From: an uncultured Burkholderiales bacterium
GTDB lineage: Bacteria > Pseudomonadota > Gammaproteobacteria > Burkholderiales > Burkholderiaceae_C
Direction of reading: 5' to 3'
Assembly: GCA_903822825.1 (NCBI GenBank)
Contig: CAIJQQ010000058.1
Span: 1-64,000, forward strand
Length of the DNA: 64,000 nt
Under the pieces are notes generated by a model. It saw only the letters and a list, made by a program, of their open reading frames with translations, ran no database searches and had not been told where the DNA came from. The translations under genes and the position numbers were made by a program. Within the stretch, counting starts at the first letter, position 1; each line of letters begins with the position of its first letter. Shown piece after piece: positions 41,074 to 50,301 of this stretch.

Positions 41074-42549
41074 TCAGAGCAGCACGATGTCGTACTGCTC
41101 CGGCCCCAAAGAGCCATCGGCTTGCAAAGAAATGGGCTTGGCGATGAAGTCCGACAAACCGGCCAGATGAGGGCTCTCTTCGTCCAGCAGCAGATCAATC
41201 ACCGCTGGTGAAGCCACCACCCGGAATTCGCGCGGATTGAATTGCCGGGCTTCACGCAAAATTTCACGCAGGATGTCGTACACCACAGAACGGGAGGTTT
41301 TGACAATCCCTTTGCCTTGGCAGCTGGGGCAAGGCTCGCACAGCATGTGTGCCAACGACTCGCGGGTGCGCTTGCGTGTCATCTCCAAGAGGCCCAGCGA
41401 GGAAAAACCGCCCGCCATGGTCTTGACCCGGTCGCGCGAAAGTTGTTTTTTGAACTCTGCAAGCACCGCGTCCTGGTGCTCTGTGCGCCCCATGTCGATG
41501 AAGTCAACGATGATGATGCCGCCCAAATTGCGCAGCCTCAGCTGGCGCGCAATGGCTTGCGCAGCTTCAAGGTTGGTCTTGAAAATCGTGTCATCGAAAT
41601 TGCGAGCACCGACGTAACCGCCCGTGTTCACGTCCACCGTGGTGAGCGCTTCGGTCTGGTCAATGATCAAGTAGCCCCCCGACTTGAGCTCCACCCGGCG
41701 GCCCAGCGCTCGGGCGATTTCCTCATCAATCGCGTAAAGGTCAAAAATGGGCCGCTCGCCTTGGTACAACTGCAAGCGTTCGGCCGCCTTGGGCATGAAC
41801 TCGGACGCAAAGGCGACCAGCTTGTCGAACTGCTCACGCGAATCGATGCGGATGCTCTGCGTCCATTCGCCCACCAAGTCGCGCAACACGCGCTGCAGCA
41901 AGGTCAGGTCTTGGTGCAACAGCGACGTGGGTGGCAAGCGCATCGACGCGTCCTTGATGCGGGTCCAGGTCTTGCGCAGGTAGGCGATGTCCTCCTGCAA
42001 CTCCTCGTCGCTCGAGTCTTCGGCATTGGTGCGCAAAATGAAGCCGCCCCCGGCAGTACCCACCAGGGCCTGCAGCCGCTCACGCAAGGCGTTGCGCTGG
42101 TCTGAAGGGATTTTTTGCGACACGCCAATGTGGTCGTCCTGAGGCAAAAACACCAGATGGCGTCCGGCGATGCTGATCTGCGTGGACAGCCGAGCCCCTT
42201 TGGTTCCTATCGGGTCCTTGATGACCTGCACCATCAAGGCCTGACCTTCAAACACTTGTTTCTCGATCGGCACCAGCGGCTGGCCCGTGCGGGCAGCGGC
42301 GGGCATTTCGCCATCCGCTTGGCGCTGCCAGACGTCGGCCACATGCAAAAAGGCCGCTTTGTCCAGCCCGATGTCAATGAAGGCAGACTGCATGCCCGGC
42401 AGCACGCGAGCCACCTTGCCCAGGTAAACGTTGCCCACCAGGCCGCGCTCAAGGGTGCGCTCGACGTGCATCTCCTGCACGGCACCGAACTCGACCACGG
42501 CCACGCGGGTTTCCTGGGGTGACCAGTTGATCAGGATGTCTTGTTGCAT
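41074..42549 (-). CDS. rng: Ribonuclease G
   Basis: A 491-residue endoribonuclease of the RNase E/G family that matures the 16S rRNA 5' end and cleaves mRNA. It has an S1 domain (about residues 38-128), a 5' sensor, and a catalytic DNase I-like domain with the two metal-binding aspartates in TTVDVNTGGYVG and IIIVDFIDMGR. The Zn-link cysteines are in CEPCPSCQGKG. There is no long C-terminal scaffold, which separates it from RNase E. It ends the yebC-to-rng run, 30 bases after maf. Confidence 0.96.
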   Translation of the reverse strand: MQQDILINWSPQETRVAVVEFGAVQEMHVERTLERGLVGNVYLGKVARVLPGMQSAFIDIGLDKAAFLHVADVWQRQADGEMPAAARTGQPLVPIEKQVFEGQALMVQVIKDPIGTKGARLSTQISIAGRHLVFLPQDDHIGVSQKIPSDQRNALRERLQALVGTAGGGFILRTNAEDSSDEELQEDIAYLRKTWTRIKDASMRLPPTSLLHQDLTLLQRVLRDLVGEWTQSIRIDSREQFDKLVAFASEFMPKAAERLQLYQGERPIFDLYAIDEEIARALGRRVELKSGGYLIIDQTEALTTVDVNTGGYVGARNFDDTIFKTNLEAAQAIARQLRLRNLGGIIIVDFIDMGRTEHQDAVLAEFKKQLSRDRVKTMAGGFSSLGLLEMTRKRTRESLAHMLCEPCPSCQGKGIVKTSRSVVYDILREILREARQFNPREFRVVASPAVIDLLLDEESPHLAGLSDFIAKPISLQADGSLGPEQYDIVLL

Positions 42550-42579
42550 GGTGGCATGGCAATCTTGGAGAAGAAAAAA

Positions 42580-43182
42580 TCAGCAGCGAACGCCAAGCTG
42601 GCGAAGAAGCGCCGCAGTCTCAAAGAGCGGCAACCCCATGATGCCTGAGTAACTGCCCCGGATCTGCGCAATGTGGATCGCAGCCCTGCCCTGCACGCCA
42701 TAAGCGCCGGCTTTGCCCATGGGCTCACCCGTGGCCACATAGGCCCGGATCTGCGCTGGCGTCATGATGGCAAAGCGCACCCAAGACTCAGACATGGCAA
42801 TCACGCGTTGGCGTCCTTTTTGCACCGCCACGGCCGTGAGCACCCGGTGCGTCTGGCCCGACAACTTCCCAAGCATGCGCTCGGCATCTTTGGCCGTTTC
42901 GGGTTTGCCCAAAATGTCAGATCCCAGAGCCACTGTGGTGTCGGCGCACAGCACGGGGGCCGCAGGCAAGCCTTGCGCCTTGAGCCGGGCCACAGCCGCG
43001 TCAAGTTTCAGGGCGGTCACCCGCTGAACGTAACGGGCAGGCGCTTCACGCCCATGCACCGTCTCCAACGCCTCGGCGTCTTCGTGCGCATCGGGCAGCA
43101 GCAACTGGTGCTCGACGCCGATTTGCGTCAACAACTGGCTGCGGCGAGGGCTTTGGGAGGCCAGATAAATGAATGCAACCAT
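42580..43182 (-). CDS. maf: Maf family nucleotide pyrophosphatase (YhdE-like)
   Basis: A 200-residue Maf protein that hydrolyses non-canonical or excess nucleoside triphosphates; the YhdE branch prefers dTTP/UTP. It has the Maf motif [12 protein letters not shown] at 7-18, then [18 protein letters not shown] and the C-terminal [10 protein letters not shown]. The ATG at 43182 places the motif at the usual position; a GTG six codons upstream is possible. The rlmH-maf-rng order matches the yhdE-rng neighbourhood of other proteobacteria. Confidence 0.93.
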   Translation of the reverse strand: MVAFIYLASQSPRRSQLLTQIGVEHQLLLPDAHEDAEALETVHGREAPARYVQRVTALKLDAAVARLKAQGLPAAPVLCADTTVALGSDILGKPETAKDAERMLGKLSGQTHRVLTAVAVQKGRQRVIAMSESWVRFAIMTPAQIRAYVATGEPMGKAGAYGVQGRAAIHIAQIRGSYSGIMGLPLFETAALLRQLGVRC

Positions 43183-43206
43183 GTGCGGTGAATCCTTCAC
43201 GGGCCT

Positions 43207-43674
43207 TCATTCGCGGTGGTAAGGGTGGTTGGCATTGACCGACCAGGCGCGGTAGAGTTGCTCTATCAGCAGCACGCGCACCATGGCGTGAGGCAAGGTC
43301 AGGTCGGACAGGCGGATGCGCTCGTGCGCGAGCTTTTTGAATTCAGGGTCAAGCCCGTCTGGCCCGCCAATGACCAGCGCCACATCGTCGGCCTCGAGCT
43401 GCCAATGCTTGACTTTGTCGGCCAGCGCTTTGGTGGTGAGGTGGGTGCCCCGCTCGTCCAATGCGACGATGCGACAGCCACGCGGAATGGCGGCCTCGAT
43501 GCGTTCGCGCTCGGCCGCATAAAGCGAATCAATGGTTTTCGAGCCACGCGGTTCGGTTTTGACCGCCTTGAGCTCGACCTTGAGCTCGGGCGGGAAGCGC
43601 TTGGCGTAATCGTCCCAGGCGCTTTGTGCCCAGTCGGGCACACGCTGCCCGACTGCAACGATCAGCAGCTTCAT
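43207..43674 (-). CDS. rlmH: 23S rRNA m3-pseudouridine1915 methyltransferase RlmH
   Basis: A 155-residue SPOUT-class methyltransferase that modifies pseudouridine 1915 in helix 69 of 23S rRNA. It has the N terminus [20 protein letters not shown], the SAM-binding trefoil knot with VIGGPDGLD and [20 protein letters not shown], and the conserved C-terminal HPYHRE. It follows rsfS by six bases, the same pair as in E. coli. Confidence 0.97.
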   Translation of the reverse strand: MKLLIVAVGQRVPDWAQSAWDDYAKRFPPELKVELKAVKTEPRGSKTIDSLYAAERERIEAAIPRGCRIVALDERGTHLTTKALADKVKHWQLEADDVALVIGGPDGLDPEFKKLAHERIRLSDLTLPHAMVRVLLIEQLYRAWSVNANHPYHRE

Positions 43675-43680
43675 GGGCTG

Positions 43681-44424
43681 TTAAGTGCTTTTGCGGCCTG
43701 CAGGCCTGACCAGCTTGCGGGCAGTCGTTGTGGCTTTGCCCGCAGATGATTTTTTGGCCACGGCCTTGCTTGGCGCGTTAACGACCACTTTTTTCAGGGT
43801 AGCCGCTTTTTTGGCCGGAGCCTTCAGGGCGACTTTGCCTGCGGGCTTGGCGGCCTTTTTGGCAGCGGGTTTAGCGCTGGATTGGGCGCTGGACTTGGCA
43901 GGTGCCTTGGCGCTGCTGGTGGCCTTCTTCGCAGGGCTTTTTGCAGGGGCCTTGGCGGGCATTTTTGCTGCAACAGTTTTGCGGGCAGCCGATTTTTTGG
44001 CGGGCGCTTTTTTTGCCGCAGATTTCTTCTCAGCCACCACACTGACTTCGGGTTTGGGGGCGCCGAGCTTCAACCGCACAGGCTTGTCGCCCCAGAGTTC
44101 TTCCAGGTTGTAATAACCGCGAATGGTCGGCTGCATGATGTGCACCACAGCAGCGCCGCAGTCGGCAATGATCCATTCACCGTTGTCTTCACCTTCAATG
44201 CGGGGTTTGCCAAAACCAGCTGCACGCACCTTGTCACGAACACTGGCGGCCAAGGCTTTTGTCTGCCGATTGGATGTGCCCGAAGCGATGATCACGCGTT
44301 CGAAAAGTGGCGACAAATGTTCCGTGTCGAACACCTGCAAGTCATGTGCTTTGACATCTTCAAGCGCATCCACGATCAAACGTTGGAGTTTATGAATGTC
44401 TTTTTTTGCAGCGGTTTCGGTCAT
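43681..44424 (-). CDS. rsfS: Ribosomal silencing factor RsfS with long basic C-terminal tail
   Basis: A 247-residue protein. Residues 1-125 are a normal RsfS (Iojap) domain, which binds ribosomal protein L14 and blocks subunit joining: IVIASGTS-like VIIASGTSNRQTKALA and GEWIIADCGAAVVHIM are recognisable. Residues 131-247 form a histone-H1-like tail of AAKK, APAKK and SAAK repeats. After Glu132 the tail has no acidic and no aromatic residue. RsfS is normally about 105-130 residues. The tail may bind rRNA or DNA (inference). It overlaps nadD by four bases. Confidence 0.95.
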   Translation of the reverse strand: MTETAAKKDIHKLQRLIVDALEDVKAHDLQVFDTEHLSPLFERVIIASGTSNRQTKALAASVRDKVRAAGFGKPRIEGEDNGEWIIADCGAAVVHIMQPTIRGYYNLEELWGDKPVRLKLGAPKPEVSVVAEKKSAAKKAPAKKSAARKTVAAKMPAKAPAKSPAKKATSSAKAPAKSSAQSSAKPAAKKAAKPAGKVALKAPAKKAATLKKVVVNAPSKAVAKKSSAGKATTTARKLVRPAGRKST

Positions 44425-45044
44425 GTGTGGGGCCTGTAGAGGTGGTGTTCGTGAATATAACGCTCCACCTCTTGAGGCACCAGACCCTCAATCGGTTGGT
44501 GATGGGCAATGCGTTGGCGGATGTCCGTTGCACTCAAAGGCATCAACGGCATGTGAAGGGGTTGGATCGGCAGTGTGAACAAGGCCTGGAATGTCGGCTC
44601 GGTGTCGTGATCGCCACTCCAAGCCCCGACGACAGGATCACGGTCTGCGGCGCAAATTATAGCCAACCGGGCAATGTCCTCGATTCTGTGCCATGAATGC
44701 AGCGATCGGCGCTGGTCATCTCCAATGAGCAAATAGAGCTGGCTGCGTGGGCGCTCTTGCGTCAACTCTTGCAAGCTGTCCACCGTGTAAGTAGGACCGG
44801 ACCGGGTGGTTTCTCGGCCATCCACCACCACTTGCGGAACGCGCTCAAAAGCCAGTCGGGTCATGGCCAAGCGGTGCCCTGCAGCCGTCAGTTGCTGCAC
44901 CTTGTGCCAGGCTTGTCCGGTGGGCAACACCCGCACTTCATCAAGCTGCAGTTCTTCGATCGCGGTTTGGACCAGCGCCACATGCGCCATGTGCGGTGGG
45001 TCAAAAGCACCACCAAACACACCGATGCGCAGCAGCTCGCTCAC
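44421..45044 (-). CDS. nadD: Nicotinate-nucleotide adenylyltransferase NadD
   Basis: A 207-residue nucleotidyltransferase that makes deamido-NAD from nicotinate mononucleotide and ATP. The N-terminal motif [15 protein letters not shown] carries the HxxH (here HMAH, with Ala where HxGH has Gly). The C-terminal [10 protein letters not shown] matches the ISSTxIR motif. I chose GTG at 45044, which overlaps the hemF stop (GTGA); the upstream in-frame extension lies inside hemF. The nadD-rsfS-rlmH order is standard. Confidence 0.93.
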   Translation of the reverse strand: MSELLRIGVFGGAFDPPHMAHVALVQTAIEELQLDEVRVLPTGQAWHKVQQLTAAGHRLAMTRLAFERVPQVVVDGRETTRSGPTYTVDSLQELTQERPRSQLYLLIGDDQRRSLHSWHRIEDIARLAIICAADRDPVVGAWSGDHDTEPTFQALFTLPIQPLHMPLMPLSATDIRQRIAHHQPIEGLVPQEVERYIHEHHLYRPHT

Positions 45045-45961
45045 ACCCAGTCCTGAGGCACCAGAAAGTGGCTGCGCAGGCGTTCCTCGGGTGAGCCCAC
45101 CGGATCCTGGCGTTGGTAGGACCAGCGCACCTCGGGCGGCATGGACAGTAGGATCGACTCGGTGCGGCCACCCGACTGAAGGCCGAAATGCGTGCCCCGA
45201 TCCCACACCAGATTGAACTCCACATAGCGACCACGGCGGTAGAGTTGAAAGTCCCGCTCGTGCTCCGTCCAGGGAAGATCTTTGCGGCGGTGAACGATGG
45301 GCAGATAAGCTGTCAAAAGGGCGTCGCCCACGCTTTGCATCATCTCAAAGCTGCGCACCATGCCCAGCTCGGAGAAATCGTCAAAAAAGACCCCGCCCAC
45401 ACCGCGCTGCTCGCTGCGGTGCTTGTTGCAAAAATACTCGTCGCACCAGGCCTTGAAGCGCGGGTAAAGAGCCTCACCAAAAGGGTCAAGCGCATCCTTG
45501 CAAGTTTGGTGAAAGTGCACTGCGTCTTCGTCGTGGCCGTAGTAAGGGGTAAGGTCCATGCCGCCTCCAAACCAGGCCACCGGGTCTTTGCCCTCGGGTT
45601 TGGCCGCGATCATGCGAACGTTCATGTGCACCGTGGGCACATGCGGGTTGCGAGGGTGAAAGACCAGCGACATGCCCATCGCCTCGAATGCAGCACCCAC
45701 CAACTCGGGGCGGTGCTGGGTGGCCGATGGTGGCAGCTGCGGGCCAGTGACATGCGAAAAGCCGCAGCCTGCGCGCTCAAACACCGGACCGCCTTCCATG
45801 ATTTTGGTGATGCCTTTGCCCTGCAGCTTTTCACAGGCTGGTTTTTCCCAGGCATCCGTCAAAAAAGGCGTGGCATCGATCTCATTGAGTGCATCGGTGA
45901 TGCGCTGTTGCAAGCCTGTGAGGTAACTGCGAACATCTGCAATGGCAAACGTGGAGCTCAT
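45041..45961 (-). CDS. hemF: Oxygen-dependent coproporphyrinogen III oxidase
   Basis: A 306-residue aerobic enzyme of heme synthesis that decarboxylates two propionates of coproporphyrinogen III. The family features [33 protein letters not shown] and the C-terminal [30 protein letters not shown] (partly conserved) are all present. Residues 15-50 form the usual N-terminal helix pair. It lies three bases after the acyltransferase gene and overlaps nadD. Confidence 0.97.
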   Translation of the reverse strand: MSSTFAIADVRSYLTGLQQRITDALNEIDATPFLTDAWEKPACEKLQGKGITKIMEGGPVFERAGCGFSHVTGPQLPPSATQHRPELVGAAFEAMGMSLVFHPRNPHVPTVHMNVRMIAAKPEGKDPVAWFGGGMDLTPYYGHDEDAVHFHQTCKDALDPFGEALYPRFKAWCDEYFCNKHRSEQRGVGGVFFDDFSELGMVRSFEMMQSVGDALLTAYLPIVHRRKDLPWTEHERDFQLYRRGRYVEFNLVWDRGTHFGLQSGGRTESILLSMPPEVRWSYQRQDPVGSPEERLRSHFLVPQDWV

Positions 45962-45964
45962 GGG

Positions 45965-46606
45965 TCAATCTTTCTTGTTGGCTGGGCGCCAGGGCACGAT
46001 GGGGCTGGCCTGCTGTGGATGGTAGCCCTTTGCATCGCCATAAATCCGGGCCATTTCGGCGTAGTCCTCGTCCTCACGACCCGTTAACTTCATGAAGTCC
46101 GTGAACACAATTTGTTTGCGCCCCCAGTCGAATTTGACCAAGGCCAGGGGCACCTGTGCGGCCAAAGCCACCTGGTAGTAGCCGCTGCGCCAGCCCGGTG
46201 TGAACCGCCGCGTACCCTCGGGTGCCACGACCAGCCACAACAATTGACCGCGCTCTTGGTGCTCACGGAACACGTCCACCGTCGCTCCAACGACGCCGCG
46301 GGGAGAACTGCGGTCAATCGGCAGGCCGCCCACCCAACGCAGCCAGGTGCCAAAGACAGGCACTTTGAAAAGAGAGTCTTTGGCCCAAAAGTACGCCTGA
46401 AGGCCCAATGACCATTTGCCCAAAATGCCCAAGACGAAATCCCAATTGCTGGTGTGCGGGTAAACCGCAATCACCCCTTGCAAACTGGGTAAGCCTTCAA
46501 ATTGAACGGACCAACCCATGCGGGCCAGAGCCCAGCGCGCCAATGCCGAGCCCTTGAACTGAATGGGGTGCGGTGTGCTCATGGGGGAACTCATGGGATG
46601 GCTCAA
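45965..46606 (-). CDS. Lysophospholipid acyltransferase-like protein (PlsC family)
   Basis: A 213-residue member of the glycerol-phosphate acyltransferase superfamily. Block I has HTSNWD (HX4D, catalytic His and Asp) around residue 51. Block II has LPIDRSS and block III APEGTRR, the phosphate-binding EGTR. No clear membrane helix is seen, and it is shorter than PlsC. The exact acyl acceptor is unknown. Three in-frame ATGs occur in the first nine codons; the first overlaps the purD stop (ATGA) and is my choice. Confidence 0.85.
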   Translation of the reverse strand: MSHPMSSPMSTPHPIQFKGSALARWALARMGWSVQFEGLPSLQGVIAVYPHTSNWDFVLGILGKWSLGLQAYFWAKDSLFKVPVFGTWLRWVGGLPIDRSSPRGVVGATVDVFREHQERGQLLWLVVAPEGTRRFTPGWRSGYYQVALAAQVPLALVKFDWGRKQIVFTDFMKLTGREDEDYAEMARIYGDAKGYHPQQASPIVPWRPANKKD

Positions 46607-47898
46607 TGCCTGATGGCTCGGTAGCCAATGTCGCGGCGGTATTGCATGCCGTCAAAGTGGATGCCTTGCGCCAGTTCGTAAGCCTTGTGCTGCGCCTGCT
46701 TGACCGAATCGGCCATGGCTGTGACGCACAGCACACGCCCTCCAGAGGTCATGGTCTGTTCGCCTTGCTGCTCGGTGCCCGCATGGAACACCATGGCATC
46801 GGGCTGGTCGCTGGGCAATCCAGCGATCCCATCTCCCTTGCGGGGGTTCATGGGGTAGCCTGCGGCGGCCATCACAATGCCCAGCGCAACGCGGCGGTCC
46901 CAATCGAGTTCGATCTTGTCCAGACCTTGTGCGGTGGCGGCCATCATCACGTCGAACAGATCGGACTTGAGGCGCATCATGATCGGCTGGGTTTCAGGAT
47001 CACCCATGCGGCAGTTGAACTCGAGCGTCTTGACCTGGCCTTGCGCGTCAATCATCAGGCCTGCGTACAAAAAACCGGTGTAAGGAATGCCGTCATTTTC
47101 CATGCCTCGGATGGTGGGCAAAATCACCTCACGCATGGCGCGGGCGTGCACCTCGGCCGTCACCACAGGCGCGGGCGAATACGCGCCCATGCCGCCCGTG
47201 TTGGGGCCCTCGTCACCGTCGAGCAGTCGCTTGTGGTCCTGGCTGGTGGCCAGGGCCGTGACGTTCTTGCCGTCGCACAGCACGATGAAGCTGGCTTCTT
47301 CGCCTTGCAAAAACTCCTCGATCACCACACGCGGCACTGCCAGCCCACCCGCGCCTGCGTTGTGCGCCACGCCCAGGGTGTTGTCCAGCAGCATGAAGTC
47401 GATCGCCTCGTGGGCTTCTTCCAGCGTCATGGCGACCACCACGCCCTTGCCCGCGGCCAGACCATCGGCTTTGACCACGATGGGCGCGCCCATGCGGTCC
47501 ACATAGGCGTGGGCCGCCACCGGGTCGGTGAAGGTGTCAAACACAGCAGTCGGGATGTGGTGACGCGCCATGAAGGCTTTGGAAAACGCTTTGGAGCTTT
47601 CGAGTTGGGCAGCCGCCTGGGTTGGACCAAAGATGCGCATGTGGTGTGCACGAAAGCCATCTACAACACCTGCGGCCAGCGGCGCCTCCGGGCCCACCAC
47701 GGTGAGCGCGATCTGGTTGTCCTGCGCCCACTGGCGCAAGGCCAACACATCGGTGATCGGCACGTTGATCAAATTCTTGTCGCGCGCAGTGCCGCCATTG
47801 CCCGGGGCCACATAGACCTGCTGCACCTTGGGCGATTGCGCCATTTTCCAGGCCAGGGCGTGTTCACGGCCACCATTGCCGATGATCAATACTTTCAT
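46603..47898 (-). CDS. purD: Phosphoribosylamine-glycine ligase
   Basis: A 431-residue ATP-grasp ligase of purine synthesis that makes GAR from phosphoribosylamine, glycine and ATP. It starts MKVLIIGNGGREHALAWKM. It carries the ATP-grasp parts VVKADGLAAGKGVVVA and EASFIVLCDG, and the signature RMGDPETQPIMMRL. The ATG at 47898 fits the family start; the frame is open 30 codons further upstream without similarity. It follows yebC by 28 bases. Confidence 0.97.
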   Translation of the reverse strand: MKVLIIGNGGREHALAWKMAQSPKVQQVYVAPGNGGTARDKNLINVPITDVLALRQWAQDNQIALTVVGPEAPLAAGVVDGFRAHHMRIFGPTQAAAQLESSKAFSKAFMARHHIPTAVFDTFTDPVAAHAYVDRMGAPIVVKADGLAAGKGVVVAMTLEEAHEAIDFMLLDNTLGVAHNAGAGGLAVPRVVIEEFLQGEEASFIVLCDGKNVTALATSQDHKRLLDGDEGPNTGGMGAYSPAPVVTAEVHARAMREVILPTIRGMENDGIPYTGFLYAGLMIDAQGQVKTLEFNCRMGDPETQPIMMRLKSDLFDVMMAATAQGLDKIELDWDRRVALGIVMAAAGYPMNPRKGDGIAGLPSDQPDAMVFHAGTEQQGEQTMTSGGRVLCVTAMADSVKQAQHKAYELAQGIHFDGMQYRRDIGYRAIRH

Positions 47899-47926
47899 CC
47901 AACTTCCTTGAATTTTTTGGGGGGGC

Positions 47927-48652
47927 TTATTCGGCGATTTCGGCGTTGTGAAAAACGTTTTGCACGTCGTCCAGGTCTTCCAGCACATCGAGCAGTTTTT
48001 GCATGCGGGCGGCGTCGTCGCCGACCAGCTCGATGCTGTTTTCAGCGCGCATGGTCACTTCGGCCATCTCGGCCACCAGACCAGCCGCTTCCAGTGCGTT
48101 CTTGACGGCTTCAAAGTCACCGTAGGCAGTCAGCACCTCGATGGCACCGTCCTGATCGGTGATCACGTCTTGTGCACCGGCTTCGAGGGCCACGTCCATG
48201 ACCTTGTCTTCGCTCGTGCCAGGCGCAAAAATCAGCTGGCCGCAATGCTTGAACTGGAAAGCCACCGAGCCTTCGGTGCCCATGTTGCCCCCGTATTTGC
48301 TGAAGGCGTGCCGCACATCGGCCACAGTGCGCACGCGGTTGTCGGTCATGGTGTCCACGATGATGGCTGCGCCGCCGATGCCATAACCCTCGTAGCGGAT
48401 TTCTTCGTAGTTCACACCTTCGAGGTTGCCGGTGGCTTTGTCGATGTTGCGCTTGATGGTGTCGGCAGGCATGTTGGCGGCCTTGGCCTTGTCAATGGCC
48501 AGGCGCAAGCGCGGGTTGGCCAAGGGGTCACCACCGCCCGTGCGGGCAGCAACCATGATTTCGCGCACACACCGGGTCCAGATCCGCTGACGTTTTTCGT
48601 CCTGACGCCCTTTGCGGTGCTGAATATTTGCCCATTTGCTGTGGCCAGCCAT
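47927..48652 (-). CDS. yebC: YebC/PmpR family protein
   Basis: A 241-residue YebC/TACO1-type protein. Members have been described both as DNA-binding regulators and as factors that relieve ribosome stalling at proline stretches. The N terminus [21 protein letters not shown] is the family signature, followed by [36 protein letters not shown] and an acidic C terminus. It opens the nine-gene minus-strand run that ends with rng. Confidence 0.96.
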   Translation of the reverse strand: MAGHSKWANIQHRKGRQDEKRQRIWTRCVREIMVAARTGGGDPLANPRLRLAIDKAKAANMPADTIKRNIDKATGNLEGVNYEEIRYEGYGIGGAAIIVDTMTDNRVRTVADVRHAFSKYGGNMGTEGSVAFQFKHCGQLIFAPGTSEDKVMDVALEAGAQDVITDQDGAIEVLTAYGDFEAVKNALEAAGLVAEMAEVTMRAENSIELVGDDAARMQKLLDVLEDLDDVQNVFHNAEIAE

Positions 48653-48720
48653 TGGAAATTCCTTGTTTGTTGATTTAATCTTGCTGAGATTTTACTTTTG
48701 AAGCCAGTGGAGCCATTTTC

Positions 48721-50244
48721 ATGACCGAACCGATGCCGATTGCCCAAAATGACCAAGCACAATGTGCCCTGCTGCCCGGGCTGGCCAACCGCCACGGCCT
48801 GATCACCGGCGCCACTGGCACAGGCAAAACAGTCACCCTGCAAACCTTGGCCGAAAACTTCTCCCGCATCGGAGTGCCGGTCTTCATGGCCGACGTCAAA
48901 GGCGACCTGACGGGCATCAGCCAGACTGGAGAGATTTCAACCAAACTCGCGGCCGTGCTGACCGAACGGGGCATGAAGCACCCCGAGCCGCTGGCCTGCC
49001 CCACCACTTTGTGGGACGTGTTTGGCGAGCAGGGCCACCCAGTGCGCGCCACCGTGAGTGACATGGGTCCGCTTTTGCTGGCCCGCATGCTGGGCCTGAA
49101 CGAAACTCAAGGCGGGGTGCTCAGTCTGGTGTTCAAGATCGCCGACGACCACGGCATGCTGCTGCTGGACATGAAAGACCTGCGCGCCATTCTGCAGCAC
49201 GTGGGCGACAACGCCAAGCAGTTCACCACCGAGTACGGCAACATCAGCGCCGCCAGCATCGGCGCCATCCAGCGCGGGCTGCTGCAAATCGAACAGCAAG
49301 GCGGCGACCAGTTCTTTGGCGAGCCGATGCTCAACATCCAGGACTTCATGCAAACCGACGAGCGCGGGCTGGGTGTGGTCAACATCCTGGCCGCAGACAA
49401 ACTGCTGAACGCCCCGCGCCTGTACGCCACCTTTTTGCTGTGGATGCTGTCGGAGCTGTTCGAGCAACTGCCCGAAATTGGCGATCCCGAAAAACCCAAG
49501 CTGGTGTTCTTCTTTGACGAGGCCCATTTGCTTTTCAAGGATGCGCCACAGGCCCTGGTCGAGCGCATCGAACTGGTTGTGCGCCTGGTGAGGTCCAAGG
49601 GTGTGGGTGTGTATTTCGTGACGCAAAACCCGCTCGACATCCCTGACAGCGTGCTGGGCCAACTGGGCAACCGGGTGCAACACGCCTTGCGCGCCTTCAC
49701 CCCGCGCGACCAAAAAGCCGTGCAGGCGACGGCACAGACCATGCGGCCCAAGGCGGGCCTCGACATCGAAGCGGCCATCACCGAACTGGGCGTGGGCGAG
49801 GCGCTGGTGAGCTTTCTGGACGCCAAAGGCCGCCCATGCGAGACCGAGCGCGTTTATGTGTTGCCGCCGGGCAGTCAGATCGGCCCGATCACACCTGCGC
49901 AGCGCCAAACTCTGCTGCAAACCTCGCTGGTGGCGGGGGTGTATGAGCAAACCCAAGACCGCGAATCGGCCTACGAGCGGCTCAAGGGCAACTTGGCGGC
50001 CCACGCACAGGCCAACGCCGCAAAGGGCCAGCCTGGGGCATCCGAGCAAGCCCCCAACAACGGCTGGATGGGCGCAGTCTCGGGTGTGCTGTTTGGCACC
50101 ACAGGCCCACGCGGAGCACAGCGTGATGGCGTGGCGCAACTGGTGGTCAAGAGCGCTGTGCGCACCGTGGGCTCGGCCATTGGGCGCGAGATCGTGCGGG
50201 GAGTGATGGGCAGTTTGCTGGGCGGCAGCCAGCGCAAACGCTGA
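48721..50244 (+). CDS. HerA/YjgR-like P-loop ATPase (DUF853)
   Basis: A 507-residue P-loop ATPase of the FtsK/HerA superfamily resembling E. coli YjgR. Walker A GATGTGKT is at 30-37 and Walker [13 protein letters not shown] near 262-273; a sensor-like FVTQNP follows. The C terminus (from about 430) is Gly/Ala-rich, then [29 protein letters not shown]. No nuclease partner (NurA) is adjacent and the biological role is unknown. It diverges from yebC (68 bases) and ends at a bidirectional terminator. Confidence 0.87.
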   Translation: MTEPMPIAQNDQAQCALLPGLANRHGLITGATGTGKTVTLQTLAENFSRIGVPVFMADVKGDLTGISQTGEISTKLAAVLTERGMKHPEPLACPTTLWDVFGEQGHPVRATVSDMGPLLLARMLGLNETQGGVLSLVFKIADDHGMLLLDMKDLRAILQHVGDNAKQFTTEYGNISAASIGAIQRGLLQIEQQGGDQFFGEPMLNIQDFMQTDERGLGVVNILAADKLLNAPRLYATFLLWMLSELFEQLPEIGDPEKPKLVFFFDEAHLLFKDAPQALVERIELVVRLVRSKGVGVYFVTQNPLDIPDSVLGQLGNRVQHALRAFTPRDQKAVQATAQTMRPKAGLDIEAAITELGVGEALVSFLDAKGRPCETERVYVLPPGSQIGPITPAQRQTLLQTSLVAGVYEQTQDRESAYERLKGNLAAHAQANAAKGQPGASEQAPNNGWMGAVSGVLFGTTGPRGAQRDGVAQLVVKSAVRTVGSAIGREIVRGVMGSLLGGSQRKR

Positions 50245-50255
50245 GAAGCCATGAA

Positions 50256-50279
50256 AAACGCCGGGCAAGCCCGGCGTTT
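50256..50279. terminator. Bidirectional terminator between the HerA-like gene and clpA
   Basis: A perfect inverted repeat, AAACGCCGGGC (50256-50266) with GCCCGGCGTTT (50269-50279), lies between two convergent genes, 11 bases after the first stop. It has A residues before and T residues after, so it can work in both directions. Confidence 0.88.
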
Positions 50280-50301
50280 AAAGCAGTCGTCGCACAACTG
50301 A

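Noticed and set aside
43684..44034. Repeat-rich DNA here as a satellite or CRISPR-like array
   Set aside because: The repetition comes from Lys/Ala/Pro codons in the RsfS tail; there are no regularly spaced identical units.
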